A stretch of 57,845 nt of DNA from Verrucomicrobiota bacterium (lineage in GTDB: Bacteria > Verrucomicrobiota > Kiritimatiellia > SS1-B-03-39 > UBA6053): assembly GCA_020831635.1 (NCBI GenBank), contig JAFIGC010000018.1, positions 1 to 57,845 on the forward strand. The letters are read 5' to 3'. This document shows, piece by piece, positions 1-8,418 of the stretch. How positions within the stretch are numbered: the stretch's first letter is position 1; every line of letters begins with the position of its first letter. A model generated the notes under the pieces. It saw only the letters and a program-made list of their open reading frames with translations. It did no database searches and was not told the DNA's origin. A program made the translations under genes and the position numbers.

Positions 1-57
1 GCCTTGGGCGTCGGGGAGGGTGAAATCGGGGGCTTGCGTTCCTTCCTGAATCGACAT
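1..57 (-). CDS. Peroxiredoxin (AhpC/TSA or Bcp-like), N-terminal fragment
   Basis: The gene runs off the left edge on the minus strand, and only the first 19 codons are present. They read MSIQEGTQAPDFTLPDAQG, the usual opening of thiol peroxidases (small charged start, then APDFTLPD). The start ATG is at 57, preceded on the minus strand by a CAGGAGT ribosome-binding site about 9 bases upstream. The family reduces hydroperoxides through an N-terminal peroxidatic cysteine, which lies outside the window. It is divergent from the rhodanese gene that follows. A Bcp-type assignment is likely but cannot be fixed from 19 residues. Confidence 0.7.
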   Translation of the reverse strand, partial: MSIQEGTQAPDFTLPDAQG

Positions 58-127
58 AAGATGTTACTCCTGTAATTTGTTTTGGGGTGAAGCCCAAAGG
101 TACTTGAAAACAAGGTTTGCGCAAGTC

Positions 128-601
128 ATGAAATCATCTCCTTCCGCCACATGTTTTGGCATCGTCTATTTGATTGCGGTCAGCTTGGTCACCGGGCTGA
201 TGTCCCGCGGGCTTTCTTCCGACCCCTTGCCGTGGGACCATGCTTGGAGCGAGGGACTTCGGGAGGAGGTTTTGGCGGCGGGTTTCGAGGTGGTGGACAC
301 CTCGGAAATGCGGCGACTGGTGGAGGAGGGCCGGCATCTGATCCTCGACGCCCGTTCCATGCAGGAATACGATATGGGGCAAATCCCGGGCGCCATGCCT
401 CTGCCCATCGGGGATTTTGAAGACCACTTTTTGGGGATCGCCCCCATTCTCAGCCCTGATTCGCCGCTGATCGCCTATTGTTCCAGCGCGGAATGCGATC
501 AGGCCCTGATTTTGGCCGAACGCTTGCGCGAAGCGGGGTATCCGAATGTGAAAATTTACCTGGACGGCTGGAAGGCTTGGAACGCGGAGGTCGGACCATG
601 A
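128..601 (+). CDS. Membrane-anchored rhodanese-like domain protein
   Basis: About 157 aa from the ATG at 128. An in-frame TTG at 77 would add 17 residues, but the ATG puts the signal anchor right at the N-terminus. A hydrophobic segment (FGIVYLIAVSLVTGLM) is followed by a single rhodanese domain: the opening VDTSEMRRLVEEGRHLILDAR, then the D-x-R and YDMGQIPGAMPLP signatures, and the active-site loop YCSSAECD with its cysteine. The family transfers sulfane sulfur or acts as a redox-sensing domain. The orientation of the anchor suggests a periplasmic location. The stop overlaps the start of the MauE/DoxX-like gene (ATGA), so the two are translationally coupled and probably act together. Confidence 0.8.
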   Translation: MKSSPSATCFGIVYLIAVSLVTGLMSRGLSSDPLPWDHAWSEGLREEVLAAGFEVVDTSEMRRLVEEGRHLILDARSMQEYDMGQIPGAMPLPIGDFEDHFLGIAPILSPDSPLIAYCSSAECDQALILAERLREAGYPNVKIYLDGWKAWNAEVGP

Positions 602-1026
602 ATACCAAAATTTTGCGGGGACTGATCTGGACGGCGCGCGTTTTCGTGGCCGGTGTCTTTTTGTACGCGGCTTGGGGGAAAATCCTCGATCCCCGGGGAT
701 TCGGGCGCGATATCCACAATTATCAAATGGTCTCCGACGGTTGGGTGACCCTTACGGCGCTGTTTTTGCCTTGGCTCGAACTCTGGTGCGCGGTCGCGCT
801 CTTGGCGGTTTCTCCCTTCCGCCGTTCCGCCTGGTGGCTGATCACCGGGATGATGGTGGTGTTCACGTACGCGAAAATTTCCGCCCTACAGCGGGGGCTG
901 GACATCTCCTGCGGATGCACGGGCAGTGATGACCCGATGACGTGGATGGGCGTGGCCGAAAATCTGGTCCTGCTCGTCCCTTGCGTCTTTGCGTTGGTCT
1001 GTGATCATCGCTGGCCGACGCGTTGA
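598..1026 (+). CDS. MauE/DoxX-like integral membrane redox protein
   Basis: 142 aa with about four membrane helices. The first helix ends in LYAAWGKILDPRGF, a hallmark of the DoxX/MauE family, and a CGC motif (ISCGCTG) sits before the last helix. MauE-type proteins are quinone/thiol-linked membrane proteins related to the VKOR and DsbB idea of passing electrons from periplasmic thiols. The CxC pair here is the likely redox-active site. The start overlaps the stop of the rhodanese gene. The pair is common in PVC genomes, but its substrate is not known to me. Confidence 0.75.
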   Translation: MNTKILRGLIWTARVFVAGVFLYAAWGKILDPRGFGRDIHNYQMVSDGWVTLTALFLPWLELWCAVALLAVSPFRRSAWWLITGMMVVFTYAKISALQRGLDISCGCTGSDDPMTWMGVAENLVLLVPCVFALVCDHRWPTR

Positions 1027-1031
1027 CAAGG

Positions 1032-1081
1032 TCTTCCGAGCGTCGGAAGACGGAAATTTTCGGCTTCCGACGCTCGGAAGA
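1032..1081. terminator. Perfect 18-bp inverted repeat after the rhodanese/MauE operon
   Basis: Arms 1032-1049 and 1064-1081 are exact inverted copies (core cttccgagcgtcggaag) around a 14-base loop. Each arm is itself partly self-complementary, so alternative folds are possible. It lies 5 bases after the MauE stop. There is no T-tract, so it could be a factor-dependent terminator, an mRNA 3' stabiliser, or a REP-like palindrome. Confidence 0.6.
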
Positions 1082-1152
1082 GTGGAATCAGATTCGCAGA
1101 AGTTCACACTTCCGTTCTGGTCAAATCGCCGAACCCGTGGTAAACATCAGCC

Positions 1153-3423
1153 ATGGCTAAAGACAATGTCGATCTCATCTGTGATATCAGCGAACTGGCG
1201 GGACTGTTTGAACGCAGTCACAGCCTCTCGGACTTCCTGCAATCGGCCGTCAGCATCGTGGCATACCACATGCGGGCGGCGGTTTGCAGCATCTATTTGT
1301 ATGATGAAGAAGAGGAAACGCTGACGTTGGCGGCGACCCAGGGCCTGAAACCGGAGGCGGTGGGCAATGTGAGTCTGAAGCTGGGGGAGGGCATTGTGGG
1401 CGCGGCCATGCGGGATTTGAAACCCATCTGCGAGGGGCATGGGTCCAACAACCCTCATTTCAAGCGCATCGATGGAATTTTCGAGGAACATTACGAGGCG
1501 TTTTTGGCCGTGCCCATCATGTTGCGCGGCGCCATGCGGGTGGGGGTGTTGGTGACTCAGGACCCGCAACCCAATTATTTTCACCAGAATGATGTGAAGG
1601 CTTTGCGCGCCATCGCCTCGCAGTTGGCGGTGGTCATCGAAAACGCCAAGCTTTTGATGAGTTTGCACGAAGCGCGTCAGCAGAAAACCGAGCCGCCCGC
1701 CGAAGTCACGCCCGCCTTGGCCGGGGTCAGTTTCCTGAAAGGCACCACCGCCTCCAGCGGAGTGGTCCAAGGGACGGCGGTGGTGATTGACGGGCATGGA
1801 TATGATGTGCTCACGGTGGCGGCGGATGAGGATGAAACCTCTTATACTTTGGAAGATTTCACCCTTGCCCTCCAAGAATCCGAAGAACAGCTCACGGCCT
1901 TGCAAAAACACATGGAGGAACGTCTGGGGGACGTGGCTTCGTTGATTTTCAACGCCCACTTGCTGATTCTGAAGGACATGGGGTTCAGCGGCGCCATGAA
2001 AAAACTGATCGATCAGGGGATTCCCGCCGATCGGGCCATCAGCAGCGTGGTGAACGATTACATCAACCTGTTTTCCAAAAGCAGCAATCCCCGGCTGCGG
2101 GAAAAAGTGCTGGACGTGAAGGATTTGGGCCACCGCCTGCTGCGGAATTTGCAGAGACACGGCGAGGATCACGGGGACTACGAGGGGCAAATTCTCATCG
2201 CCAAGGAGTTGTTGCCTTCGGACGTGTTGAAATTCGCGGCCCAAAAGGTCGAGGGCATCATCATCGTTCAGGGAAGCGTCACCTCGCACATCAGCATTCT
2301 GGCCCGTTCGCTGCGGGTGCCCATGGTTTTCGTGGAAAAACCGGACATTCTGGAAATTCCCGAGGGGACGCTGATCCTGATCGATGCGAACCAAGGGACG
2401 GTGTTCTTGGATCCCTCTGAAAAGGTTCTGGCGCAATATGAAGCCCTCATCAAACCCGAGGAAGTGCCGCCGGAGGTGGTTCAGCCGGAGACGTTCACCC
2501 GGGACGGCACGAAAATCACCCTTCACTGCAATGTGAATTTGCTCAGCGACATGGAATATGCCCGGCAGAATCTGGCCGAGGGCGTGGGACTGTATCGCAG
2601 TGAATTTCCGTTCATCGTGCGGGATGAGTTTCCCAGCGAGGAAGCCCAGCGGTTGATTTACGAAAAGATTTTCGCGGGCCTGCCCGGCAGGGAGGTGACC
2701 CTGCGGACCTTGGACGTGGGCGGCGACAAGAAATTGCCTTATCACCAGCATTTGGAGGAGGCCAACCCGTTTCTGGGCTTGCGCGCCATCCGCTTTTCCC
2801 TGAAAAACCCCGGGATTTTCAAACAACAATTGCGGGCCATGCTCCGGGCCGGACACAACAAGGGGTTGCGCATCATGTTTCCGTTTATCTCTTCGGTGGA
2901 TGATTTTCTCGCCGCCCGGGACATGCTGGAGGAATGCAAACGCGAGTTGGAGCTGGAGGGGGTGCCCTATAACCCGAATCCGGACATCGGGCCCATGGTG
3001 GAATTGCCCGCCGCCGTGGAAATCATCGATGAACTCGCCCGCGAATCGGATTTCCTGTCCATCGGCACCAATGATCTCATCCAGTATTTGCTGGCGGTGG
3101 ACCGGACCAACGAGTCGGTGAGCAGCCTCTACGTTTGCCACCATCCGGCGGTCTTGCGGTCCGTGTACCGCATCGTGAATTCGGCGATTAACAATGACGT
3201 GGATGTGTGTGTCTGCGGCGACATGGCGTTGAATACCGAGATGTTGAAATTTCTCATTGGCATCGGCGTCCGCAAGATCAGCATCGACGCCCAGCACATT
3301 CCCCGGATTCAAAAATTCATCAGCGGTTTGCATACGGAAGAAGCCCGCCGCCACGCCCGGAAATTGCTTCGGTATGGCACCCTGCGGGAAGTGAACCGTT
3401 TTCTCGCCGAAGAAGAGGCGTAG
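1153..3423 (+). CDS. ptsP: PtsP: GAF-domain phosphoenolpyruvate-protein phosphotransferase
   Basis: 756 aa. An N-terminal GAF domain (about 15-165) is followed by the complete enzyme I module: PEP-utiliser N-terminal helices (about 190-320), the swivelling phosphohistidine domain with H379 in VTSHISILARSL, and the PEP-binding barrel (GLYRSEFPF, LRTLDVGGDKKLPY, GLRAIRFSL, and FLSIGTNDLIQY followed by CVCGDMA). This is the EI-Ntr type that transfers phosphate from PEP to an NPr/HPr protein, usually for regulation rather than sugar uptake. It sits 9 bases upstream of a sugar-type ABC importer, and no HPr or EIIA is visible nearby. Cytoplasmic. High confidence in family; the regulatory role is inferred from the GAF domain. 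Confidence 0.93.
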   Translation: MAKDNVDLICDISELAGLFERSHSLSDFLQSAVSIVAYHMRAAVCSIYLYDEEEETLTLAATQGLKPEAVGNVSLKLGEGIVGAAMRDLKPICEGHGSNNPHFKRIDGIFEEHYEAFLAVPIMLRGAMRVGVLVTQDPQPNYFHQNDVKALRAIASQLAVVIENAKLLMSLHEARQQKTEPPAEVTPALAGVSFLKGTTASSGVVQGTAVVIDGHGYDVLTVAADEDETSYTLEDFTLALQESEEQLTALQKHMEERLGDVASLIFNAHLLILKDMGFSGAMKKLIDQGIPADRAISSVVNDYINLFSKSSNPRLREKVLDVKDLGHRLLRNLQRHGEDHGDYEGQILIAKELLPSDVLKFAAQKVEGIIIVQGSVTSHISILARSLRVPMVFVEKPDILEIPEGTLILIDANQGTVFLDPSEKVLAQYEALIKPEEVPPEVVQPETFTRDGTKITLHCNVNLLSDMEYARQNLAEGVGLYRSEFPFIVRDEFPSEEAQRLIYEKIFAGLPGREVTLRTLDVGGDKKLPYHQHLEEANPFLGLRAIRFSLKNPGIFKQQLRAMLRAGHNKGLRIMFPFISSVDDFLAARDMLEECKRELELEGVPYNPNPDIGPMVELPAAVEIIDELARESDFLSIGTNDLIQYLLAVDRTNESVSSLYVCHHPAVLRSVYRIVNSAINNDVDVCVCGDMALNTEMLKFLIGIGVRKISIDAQHIPRIQKFISGLHTEEARRHARKLLRYGTLREVNRFLAEEEA

Positions 3424-3432
3424 GCGGCTTTC

Positions 3433-6165
3433 ATGGGTATCCGTATGGCTCCCTGTTATTTCGGAAAGGTCTTTTTGCGAACGTCGCTTCTGTGTGCGCT
3501 GGCCTTTGTTTCTCTTTTGTCCCATGGGGGACAGGTGCTGGTGGTGGATGGCGCCCCGGTGGTGGAGGTGGTGATCCACAATTGGGTGTTGCCGGACGCG
3601 ACCCGCAATGACCCCATGTCCCGCGCGAATTTGGCGGTGGTGCGGGCTTTTCGGGAGGCGTATCCGGAGATCGTCCGCGAACGCTATGCGGAAAAATACC
3701 GCGCCGATCCGGAAACCTACGGGGACTACGACTGGGATCGTGTCCGGGTGCGTCCGCGAAAATTCACCGGCATTCGCGTGGAGGGCGTGGAATCGGATTT
3801 GCTGGCCATCGCCGGCGGCGTGGCCCCGGATGTGGTGTATCTGAATTTCCGCCGATCCGACACCTATATTCGCCAGGGGTTCCTCGCGCCGTTGGATGCG
3901 TATCTGGCCGAAATGTCGGAGGAGGAACTGTCCGACCGGGTGCATCCGAAAGTTTGGCCGGTCATTCGCCGTCCCGGTCCGGAAGGGGAAACCCACACCT
4001 GGGCCCTTCCGTATGGCGGTCTTTTGGGGAAAGGGTTGCTGTATCGCAAGGACCGCTTTGACGAGGCCGGACTGTCCTACCCCGACGAAACCTGGACCTG
4101 GGAAGATTTGCACCACGCCGTGCGGGTGCTGAGTGATCCGGCCACGGGCAAATACGGCATTCGTTTTGCCCGAGGCAATCACGAAAGCTATCAGTTCACC
4201 TCGTTCCTCTGGTCCGCCGGCGCCGAATTCATGACCCAAGACCCGGAAAGCGGGGAATGGACCATTGACTACGATTCCCGCGAGGCGGCGGTGGCTCTGG
4301 ACTACTACACCCGTTTGGTCACAGAACCTTGGGTAGACGAACGCGGGGTCACGAGACGGGGTTACGCCTTTCGGGACACCGATGGGGCCTGGGCCAAATG
4401 GCAACAAGGGGACATCGCCATCACCCAGGGTTACATCGACGAGGACATGTTTGATGTGATCAATCCCGAATTGACCGGTCTGGCCCCGATTCCCCTGGGG
4501 CCGGACGGCATGCGTGCCAGCGAGATCAACAGCCGCATGTTGGGACTGTTTCGGGACATTGAAGATCCGGTGGTCCGGGACGCGGCCTGGGAATTCATTC
4601 GTTTTTTCGATTCCGATGTCGCCAGTGAAATTCGAACCCGCATTCTCGTGGAGTCCGGCTTGGCCGCGTTTGTCAATCCAAGCCAATTGGAACGCCACGG
4701 GTATGGAGCCCTGTTGCGACTGACGCCGCCGGGTTGGATGGATGTTTTTGCGCTGGCGGTGGAAAACGGAAAGCCGGAACCCTATGGTCCCCACAGCAAC
4801 ATTGCCTATGATTTGCTGAGCATACCGCTGCAACGCGCCCAGCAAGCCGCCATCGCCGGCGACCTGCCGGAAGACCGGGAGGCGCGTCTGGATGTGTTGC
4901 AGGCCCTGTTGTCCGAAGCCGCCGACCATGCGCGACGCGACATGCTCGGCATTACCCCGCCGGAAGAGTTGCGCTTTCGGAACCGGGTGTCTCTGCTAGT
5001 GCTGGTGTGTCTGGCGCTGGGCTATATGTGGGTGATTCGCCGGATTGTGCGCACCTATGCGCGCGCGGCCACGGAAACCGGAGAAGTGGGCAAGCGCCAC
5101 AATAAAATTTGGGTGGCTCTTTTGATGTTCCCGGCTTTGGCCACGGTGGCGGTTTGGCAGTACGTGCCGCTCGCGCGGGGTTCGATGATGGCTTTTCAGG
5201 ACTACCGTCTGTTGGATCCGTCCCCCTGGGTCGGCCTCCGCAATTTTGGCGAGGTGCTGTTTGACGCCCGCTGGTGGTTTTCGGTATGGACCGCGTTTCG
5301 CTATACGGCCTGGGTGTTGGGGCTCACCTTTTTGCCGCCCTTGTTGCTGGCCATCCTGCTTCAGGAGATCCCCAAAGCCCGCCTCTTTTTCCGCACCATC
5401 TATTACCTGCCCGCCGTGGTCAATGGGTTGGTCATGATTCTGATGTGGAAAAACTTTTACGAAGAAAGTGAAAACGGTTTGCTTAACGCGGTGCTCATGC
5501 GCGTTCCCGCCGAGGTCTATTTGTGGATGGCGGCATTGTTTGGCGGACTCTGTCTGGCCTTGGCCCGGCGTTTATGGCGGCAAGACAGTCTGGTGTATGC
5601 CACCGTGATGGTGGGGGTGGCCGTAGGATTTTTTTATACGGGATGGGCCTTGGTCGCGCCGATTTTCGAGCAGGCGGGGACGGTGGATCTCAGTGCCACG
5701 CTGAGAGAACCCATCCGTTGGCTCAGCAACCCGGAAACGGCCATGCTGGCCTGCGTCTTGCCCCTGGCTTGGGCGGGCATGGGACCGGGCTGTTTGATTT
5801 ATTTGGCCGCGCTCAAAGGCATCGACGAGGAATCCTATGAAGCCGCGGAAATCGATGGCGCCGGGTTTCTGGACAAAATCCTGTTTGTGGTCGTGCCCCG
5901 CCTGAAACCCCTGCTGATGATCAATTTCATTGGCGTGTTTATTGCCGCTTTTTTTCAGGCCGAAGCCAACATTCTCGCCATGACCGGCGGGGGCGCGAAT
6001 ACCGAAGTGGCCGGGTTGCACATTTTTTATCAGGCTTTTATCCATTTGCGATTCGGCCCCGCCACGGCCATGGCCTGGTTGTTGGGCGCTTTGCTGATCG
6101 CGTTCACGCTCTGGCAATTGCGCATGCTCGCCCATCTTGAATTCCGAACCACGGGGGACAAATAA
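3433..6165 (+). CDS. Fused extracellular solute-binding protein and ABC permease
   Basis: 910 aa. A signal-like hydrophobic N-terminus (to about 33) leads into a sugar-type solute-binding domain (about 35-510) with typical SBP1 features such as LPYGGLLGKGLLYRKDRFDE, TWTWEDLHHAVRVL and AFRDTDGAWAKWQQGDIAI. A transmembrane segment at about 525-545 then joins it to a MalF-type permease (about 560-910). The permease ends with the EAA loop (YEAAEIDGAGFLDKILF...P) that docks the ATPase. Binding protein and channel are normally separate; here the SBP is tethered outside the membrane. The next gene encodes the partner permease one base after the stop. No ATPase gene is present, so a shared MsmX/MsiK-type ATPase elsewhere is expected. 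Confidence 0.88.
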   Translation: MGIRMAPCYFGKVFLRTSLLCALAFVSLLSHGGQVLVVDGAPVVEVVIHNWVLPDATRNDPMSRANLAVVRAFREAYPEIVRERYAEKYRADPETYGDYDWDRVRVRPRKFTGIRVEGVESDLLAIAGGVAPDVVYLNFRRSDTYIRQGFLAPLDAYLAEMSEEELSDRVHPKVWPVIRRPGPEGETHTWALPYGGLLGKGLLYRKDRFDEAGLSYPDETWTWEDLHHAVRVLSDPATGKYGIRFARGNHESYQFTSFLWSAGAEFMTQDPESGEWTIDYDSREAAVALDYYTRLVTEPWVDERGVTRRGYAFRDTDGAWAKWQQGDIAITQGYIDEDMFDVINPELTGLAPIPLGPDGMRASEINSRMLGLFRDIEDPVVRDAAWEFIRFFDSDVASEIRTRILVESGLAAFVNPSQLERHGYGALLRLTPPGWMDVFALAVENGKPEPYGPHSNIAYDLLSIPLQRAQQAAIAGDLPEDREARLDVLQALLSEAADHARRDMLGITPPEELRFRNRVSLLVLVCLALGYMWVIRRIVRTYARAATETGEVGKRHNKIWVALLMFPALATVAVWQYVPLARGSMMAFQDYRLLDPSPWVGLRNFGEVLFDARWWFSVWTAFRYTAWVLGLTFLPPLLLAILLQEIPKARLFFRTIYYLPAVVNGLVMILMWKNFYEESENGLLNAVLMRVPAEVYLWMAALFGGLCLALARRLWRQDSLVYATVMVGVAVGFFYTGWALVAPIFEQAGTVDLSATLREPIRWLSNPETAMLACVLPLAWAGMGPGCLIYLAALKGIDEESYEAAEIDGAGFLDKILFVVVPRLKPLLMINFIGVFIAAFFQAEANILAMTGGGANTEVAGLHIFYQAFIHLRFGPATAMAWLLGALLIAFTLWQLRMLAHLEFRTTGDK

Positions 6166-6166
6166 G

Positions 6167-7951
6167 ATGGGCCTCATTCCCAAAACCGGACGCCGTTCCT
6201 GGAAAGTGCGCCTTTTGCATGGGTCCATGTTCCTGATATTAACCTTGGGAGCGGTCAGTATGTTGGCTCCTTTTGTACTCATGCTTTCGGGGGCGACGCG
6301 CACGGGCGTGGACAAACACGAATTCAGTATGATTCCCCGGTTTTTGTGGGAGGATAACGCGCTCTACCGCAAGCATGTCGAGGCGCTGCACAATGAATCG
6401 GCGGCAACATTGCGCGCGGCATGGCGCACGGACCTTCCGGACTTCAGCGGAATCGAGTTGTTGCCCTCGGTGGATACGGAGGAGGTCGCGCGGTGGGAAG
6501 CGCATCTTGCGGACTGGCCCATCGCCGTGCTTCCCGGGTATGCGGCCACCCCCGAAAGCCGTTCGCGTCCGCTGAATGTGCGGGGCTTTGCCCGATATTT
6601 GAAATCGGAAATTTCCAGGGACATCGAACGGGTCAATGAGGTGTTGGAAACCGATTTCGCGGATTGGAATGCTTTTTTGGTGATTCCGCCGGACACCCGT
6701 TCGCGCCTGAACCTGACTACGGATACGCCCTGGTGGCAGGCTTGGGGACATTATGTCCACGAAGTGGCTCCGGAGTGGACGCTGGGGACGCATGATCTCA
6801 CCGGCTTTTTCCATGAACGGGTTTGGGTGCCCCGCCATGGACGCGGGGTCCCCCCCCCTTTGCTCAGCGCCACGATACCCGAAGCGGAACGGGAGGCGGA
6901 AGCTTGGCTCCTGTTTGTGCGGGAGGTGGTGCATCCCGACTTTCTCCGGATTTCCGATTCCGCCTTGGGCGACTGGCAACGGTTTTTGCAGGCGCGATAT
7001 GTGAATCTGCAAACCCTGTGGCGGGCCACGGGCACCGAGGTGGACGCTTGGGAGGACCTGGCGTTGCCGGCACGTTGGCGGGAGGCGGACCCATTTCAAG
7101 CGGATTGGGAAGCCTTTTTGCAGGGATGGAAGGATCCGGATGAGGTGCTGCACCGGGCCGCCGCGGAACATTTGACCCTGGACAGTGCCGATTTGAGCTG
7201 GCAACGGGAACATGGCACGCCGCCTCCCATTCGCGAGGCCGGACAACTGAAATTCGAACGGCATCTCCCGGAAATCCGTCGCGCTTTTCTCACCCAACAT
7301 TTTTCCGCCGTTTGGGAAATTCTCATTGTGGATGGGCGCGGCTTGGGCAACACCGTCTTCTATTGCGCCATGGCCGTGTTGCTGGCGTTGATCGTGAATC
7401 CGCTTGCGGCCTATGCGCTGAGTCGATTCCGTCCACCCAATGCATATGCGCTGTTGTTGTTTTTGCTGTTGACCATGGCCTTCCCGCCCATGGTCACGCA
7501 GATTCCGGTATTTCTCATGCTTCGAGATTTCGGGTTGCTGAATACCTTCTGGGCATTGCTGTTGCCGGGGATGGCCCATGGATATTCCATTTTCCTGCTC
7601 AAGGGCTTTTTCGATTCCCTGCCCCGCGACCTGTATGAAAGCGCAGCCCTCGATGGCGCCGGGGAAATCCGCATGTTCTGGATGATCACCTTCAGCTTGT
7701 CCAAACCGATTCTCGCGGTCATTGCCCTCAGCGCTTTTGTGAGCGCCTACACCAATTTCATGTTCGCGCTTTTGATCTGTCAGGATGAAAGCATGTGGAC
7801 CCTGATGGTCTGGCTCTACCAACTGCAACAAAGCTATGGTCCCGGAGTCATGAATGCCGCTTTTGTCATTGCGGCCCTGCCGACTTTGTTGGTGTTTCTG
7901 CTCGCGCAGAACCAGATCATGCGCGGGATCGTGATTCCGGTTGAAAAATAA
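6167..7951 (+). CDS. ABC permease (MalG-type) with a large extracytoplasmic insertion
   Basis: 594 aa from ATG 6167, one base after the stop of the SBP-permease gene. The first membrane helix (about 22-45) is followed by roughly 340 mostly hydrophilic residues with repeated W/D/F-rich motifs (DWNAFL, DWQRFLQARY, DWEAFLQGW). Only then do the remaining helices of a normal MalG-like subunit appear (from about 392), with the EAA motif LYESAALDGAGEIRMF. MalG-type subunits are usually near 280 aa, so this one is doubled by the insertion between TM1 and TM2. The insert may form an external lid that works with the tethered SBP. Substrate unknown; a carbohydrate is likely from the family. Confidence 0.85.
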   Translation: MGLIPKTGRRSWKVRLLHGSMFLILTLGAVSMLAPFVLMLSGATRTGVDKHEFSMIPRFLWEDNALYRKHVEALHNESAATLRAAWRTDLPDFSGIELLPSVDTEEVARWEAHLADWPIAVLPGYAATPESRSRPLNVRGFARYLKSEISRDIERVNEVLETDFADWNAFLVIPPDTRSRLNLTTDTPWWQAWGHYVHEVAPEWTLGTHDLTGFFHERVWVPRHGRGVPPPLLSATIPEAEREAEAWLLFVREVVHPDFLRISDSALGDWQRFLQARYVNLQTLWRATGTEVDAWEDLALPARWREADPFQADWEAFLQGWKDPDEVLHRAAAEHLTLDSADLSWQREHGTPPPIREAGQLKFERHLPEIRRAFLTQHFSAVWEILIVDGRGLGNTVFYCAMAVLLALIVNPLAAYALSRFRPPNAYALLLFLLLTMAFPPMVTQIPVFLMLRDFGLLNTFWALLLPGMAHGYSIFLLKGFFDSLPRDLYESAALDGAGEIRMFWMITFSLSKPILAVIALSAFVSAYTNFMFALLICQDESMWTLMVWLYQLQQSYGPGVMNAAFVIAALPTLLVFLLAQNQIMRGIVIPVEK

Positions 7952-7974
7952 AATAATCCCTTGCAGCCCATGAG

Positions 7975-8014
7975 ATTGTGCGGATTCACAGCAAAGTTCT
8001 CACGGATTCAGGAT
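7975..8014. repeat. 40-bp dispersed repeat, copy 1
   Basis: Matches 25617-25656 at about 35 of 40 positions in the same orientation, with the shared end ctcacggattcaggat. Both copies lie in non-coding gaps at gene 3' ends. Confidence 0.7.
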
Positions 8015-8052
8015 AAAAAAGCGGACGGGAAAGTTTGCACTTTCCCGCCCGC
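8015..8052 (-). terminator. Rho-independent terminator of the small lipoprotein gene
   Basis: The stem cgggaaagt (8026-8034) pairs with actttcccg (8039-8047), is extended by gcgg/ccgc with one mismatch, and has a 4-base loop. On the minus strand the stem is followed by six T residues (AAAAAA at 8015-8020 on the plus strand). It lies about 50 bases after the stop of the 8102-8314 gene. Confidence 0.85.
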
Positions 8053-8101
8053 GATTCGCCATTTCGAAAAACGGCATGATCCATGGAATGGATCTGAAGA
8101 C

Positions 8102-8314
8102 TTAGTGATCGTCGACCATGTCTTCGAGTTCATCCGCGGCATCTTCAGCGGCGTCTGCGGCGTCCTCATAGGCTTCTTCCGCGGCGTCAGCAGCGTCCTG
8201 CGCGGCTTGCTCCACCTCTTCTTGGGTGGGGACTTCAATTTCTTCTTCTTGCTGGCTGCCACAGGCACCCATGAGCATCAGAAAAGGAATCAACAATATG
8301 GTAAGGAACTTCAT
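8102..8314 (-). CDS. Small acidic, Ala-rich lipoprotein
   Basis: 70 aa. A signal peptide with lipobox LMGAC puts the acylated cysteine at residue 18. The mature part is almost entirely A, D and E with a repeated A-A-D-A-A-E pattern (for example AAQDAADAAEEAYEDAADAA), which predicts a single long charged helix, possibly a coiled coil. By shape it resembles Lpp-like or entericidin-like envelope lipoproteins, but I see no family match. It has a GGAG ribosome-binding site, its own terminator and a palindrome upstream, so it is a monocistronic gene. Function unknown. Confidence 0.75.
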   Translation of the reverse strand: MKFLTILLIPFLMLMGACGSQQEEEIEVPTQEEVEQAAQDAADAAEEAYEDAADAAEDAADELEDMVDDH

Positions 8315-8342
8315 TCTATCTCCAAGTTATGTGTTTCAAACA

Positions 8343-8358
8343 GGTTGAAAATTCAACC
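8343..8358. promoter_or_regulatory. 16-bp perfect palindrome upstream of the small lipoprotein gene
   Basis: The sequence ggttgaaaattcaacc lies 29 bases upstream of the lipoprotein start (minus strand), within its probable promoter region. It could be a repressor or activator site. Part of it (TTGAAT on the minus strand) could also serve as a -35 element. Confidence 0.4.
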
Positions 8359-8418
8359 AATTGTTTTCGTTATGGGAAGGATTGGTGATTTTCAAGGCTT
8401 TATCTCAATTTATAGTCA

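Noticed and set aside
1147-4929. A long minus-strand open frame through ptsP and the SBP-permease gene
   Set aside because: It is the antisense shadow of two convincing plus-strand genes, with His/Gln-rich low-complexity translation and no motif.
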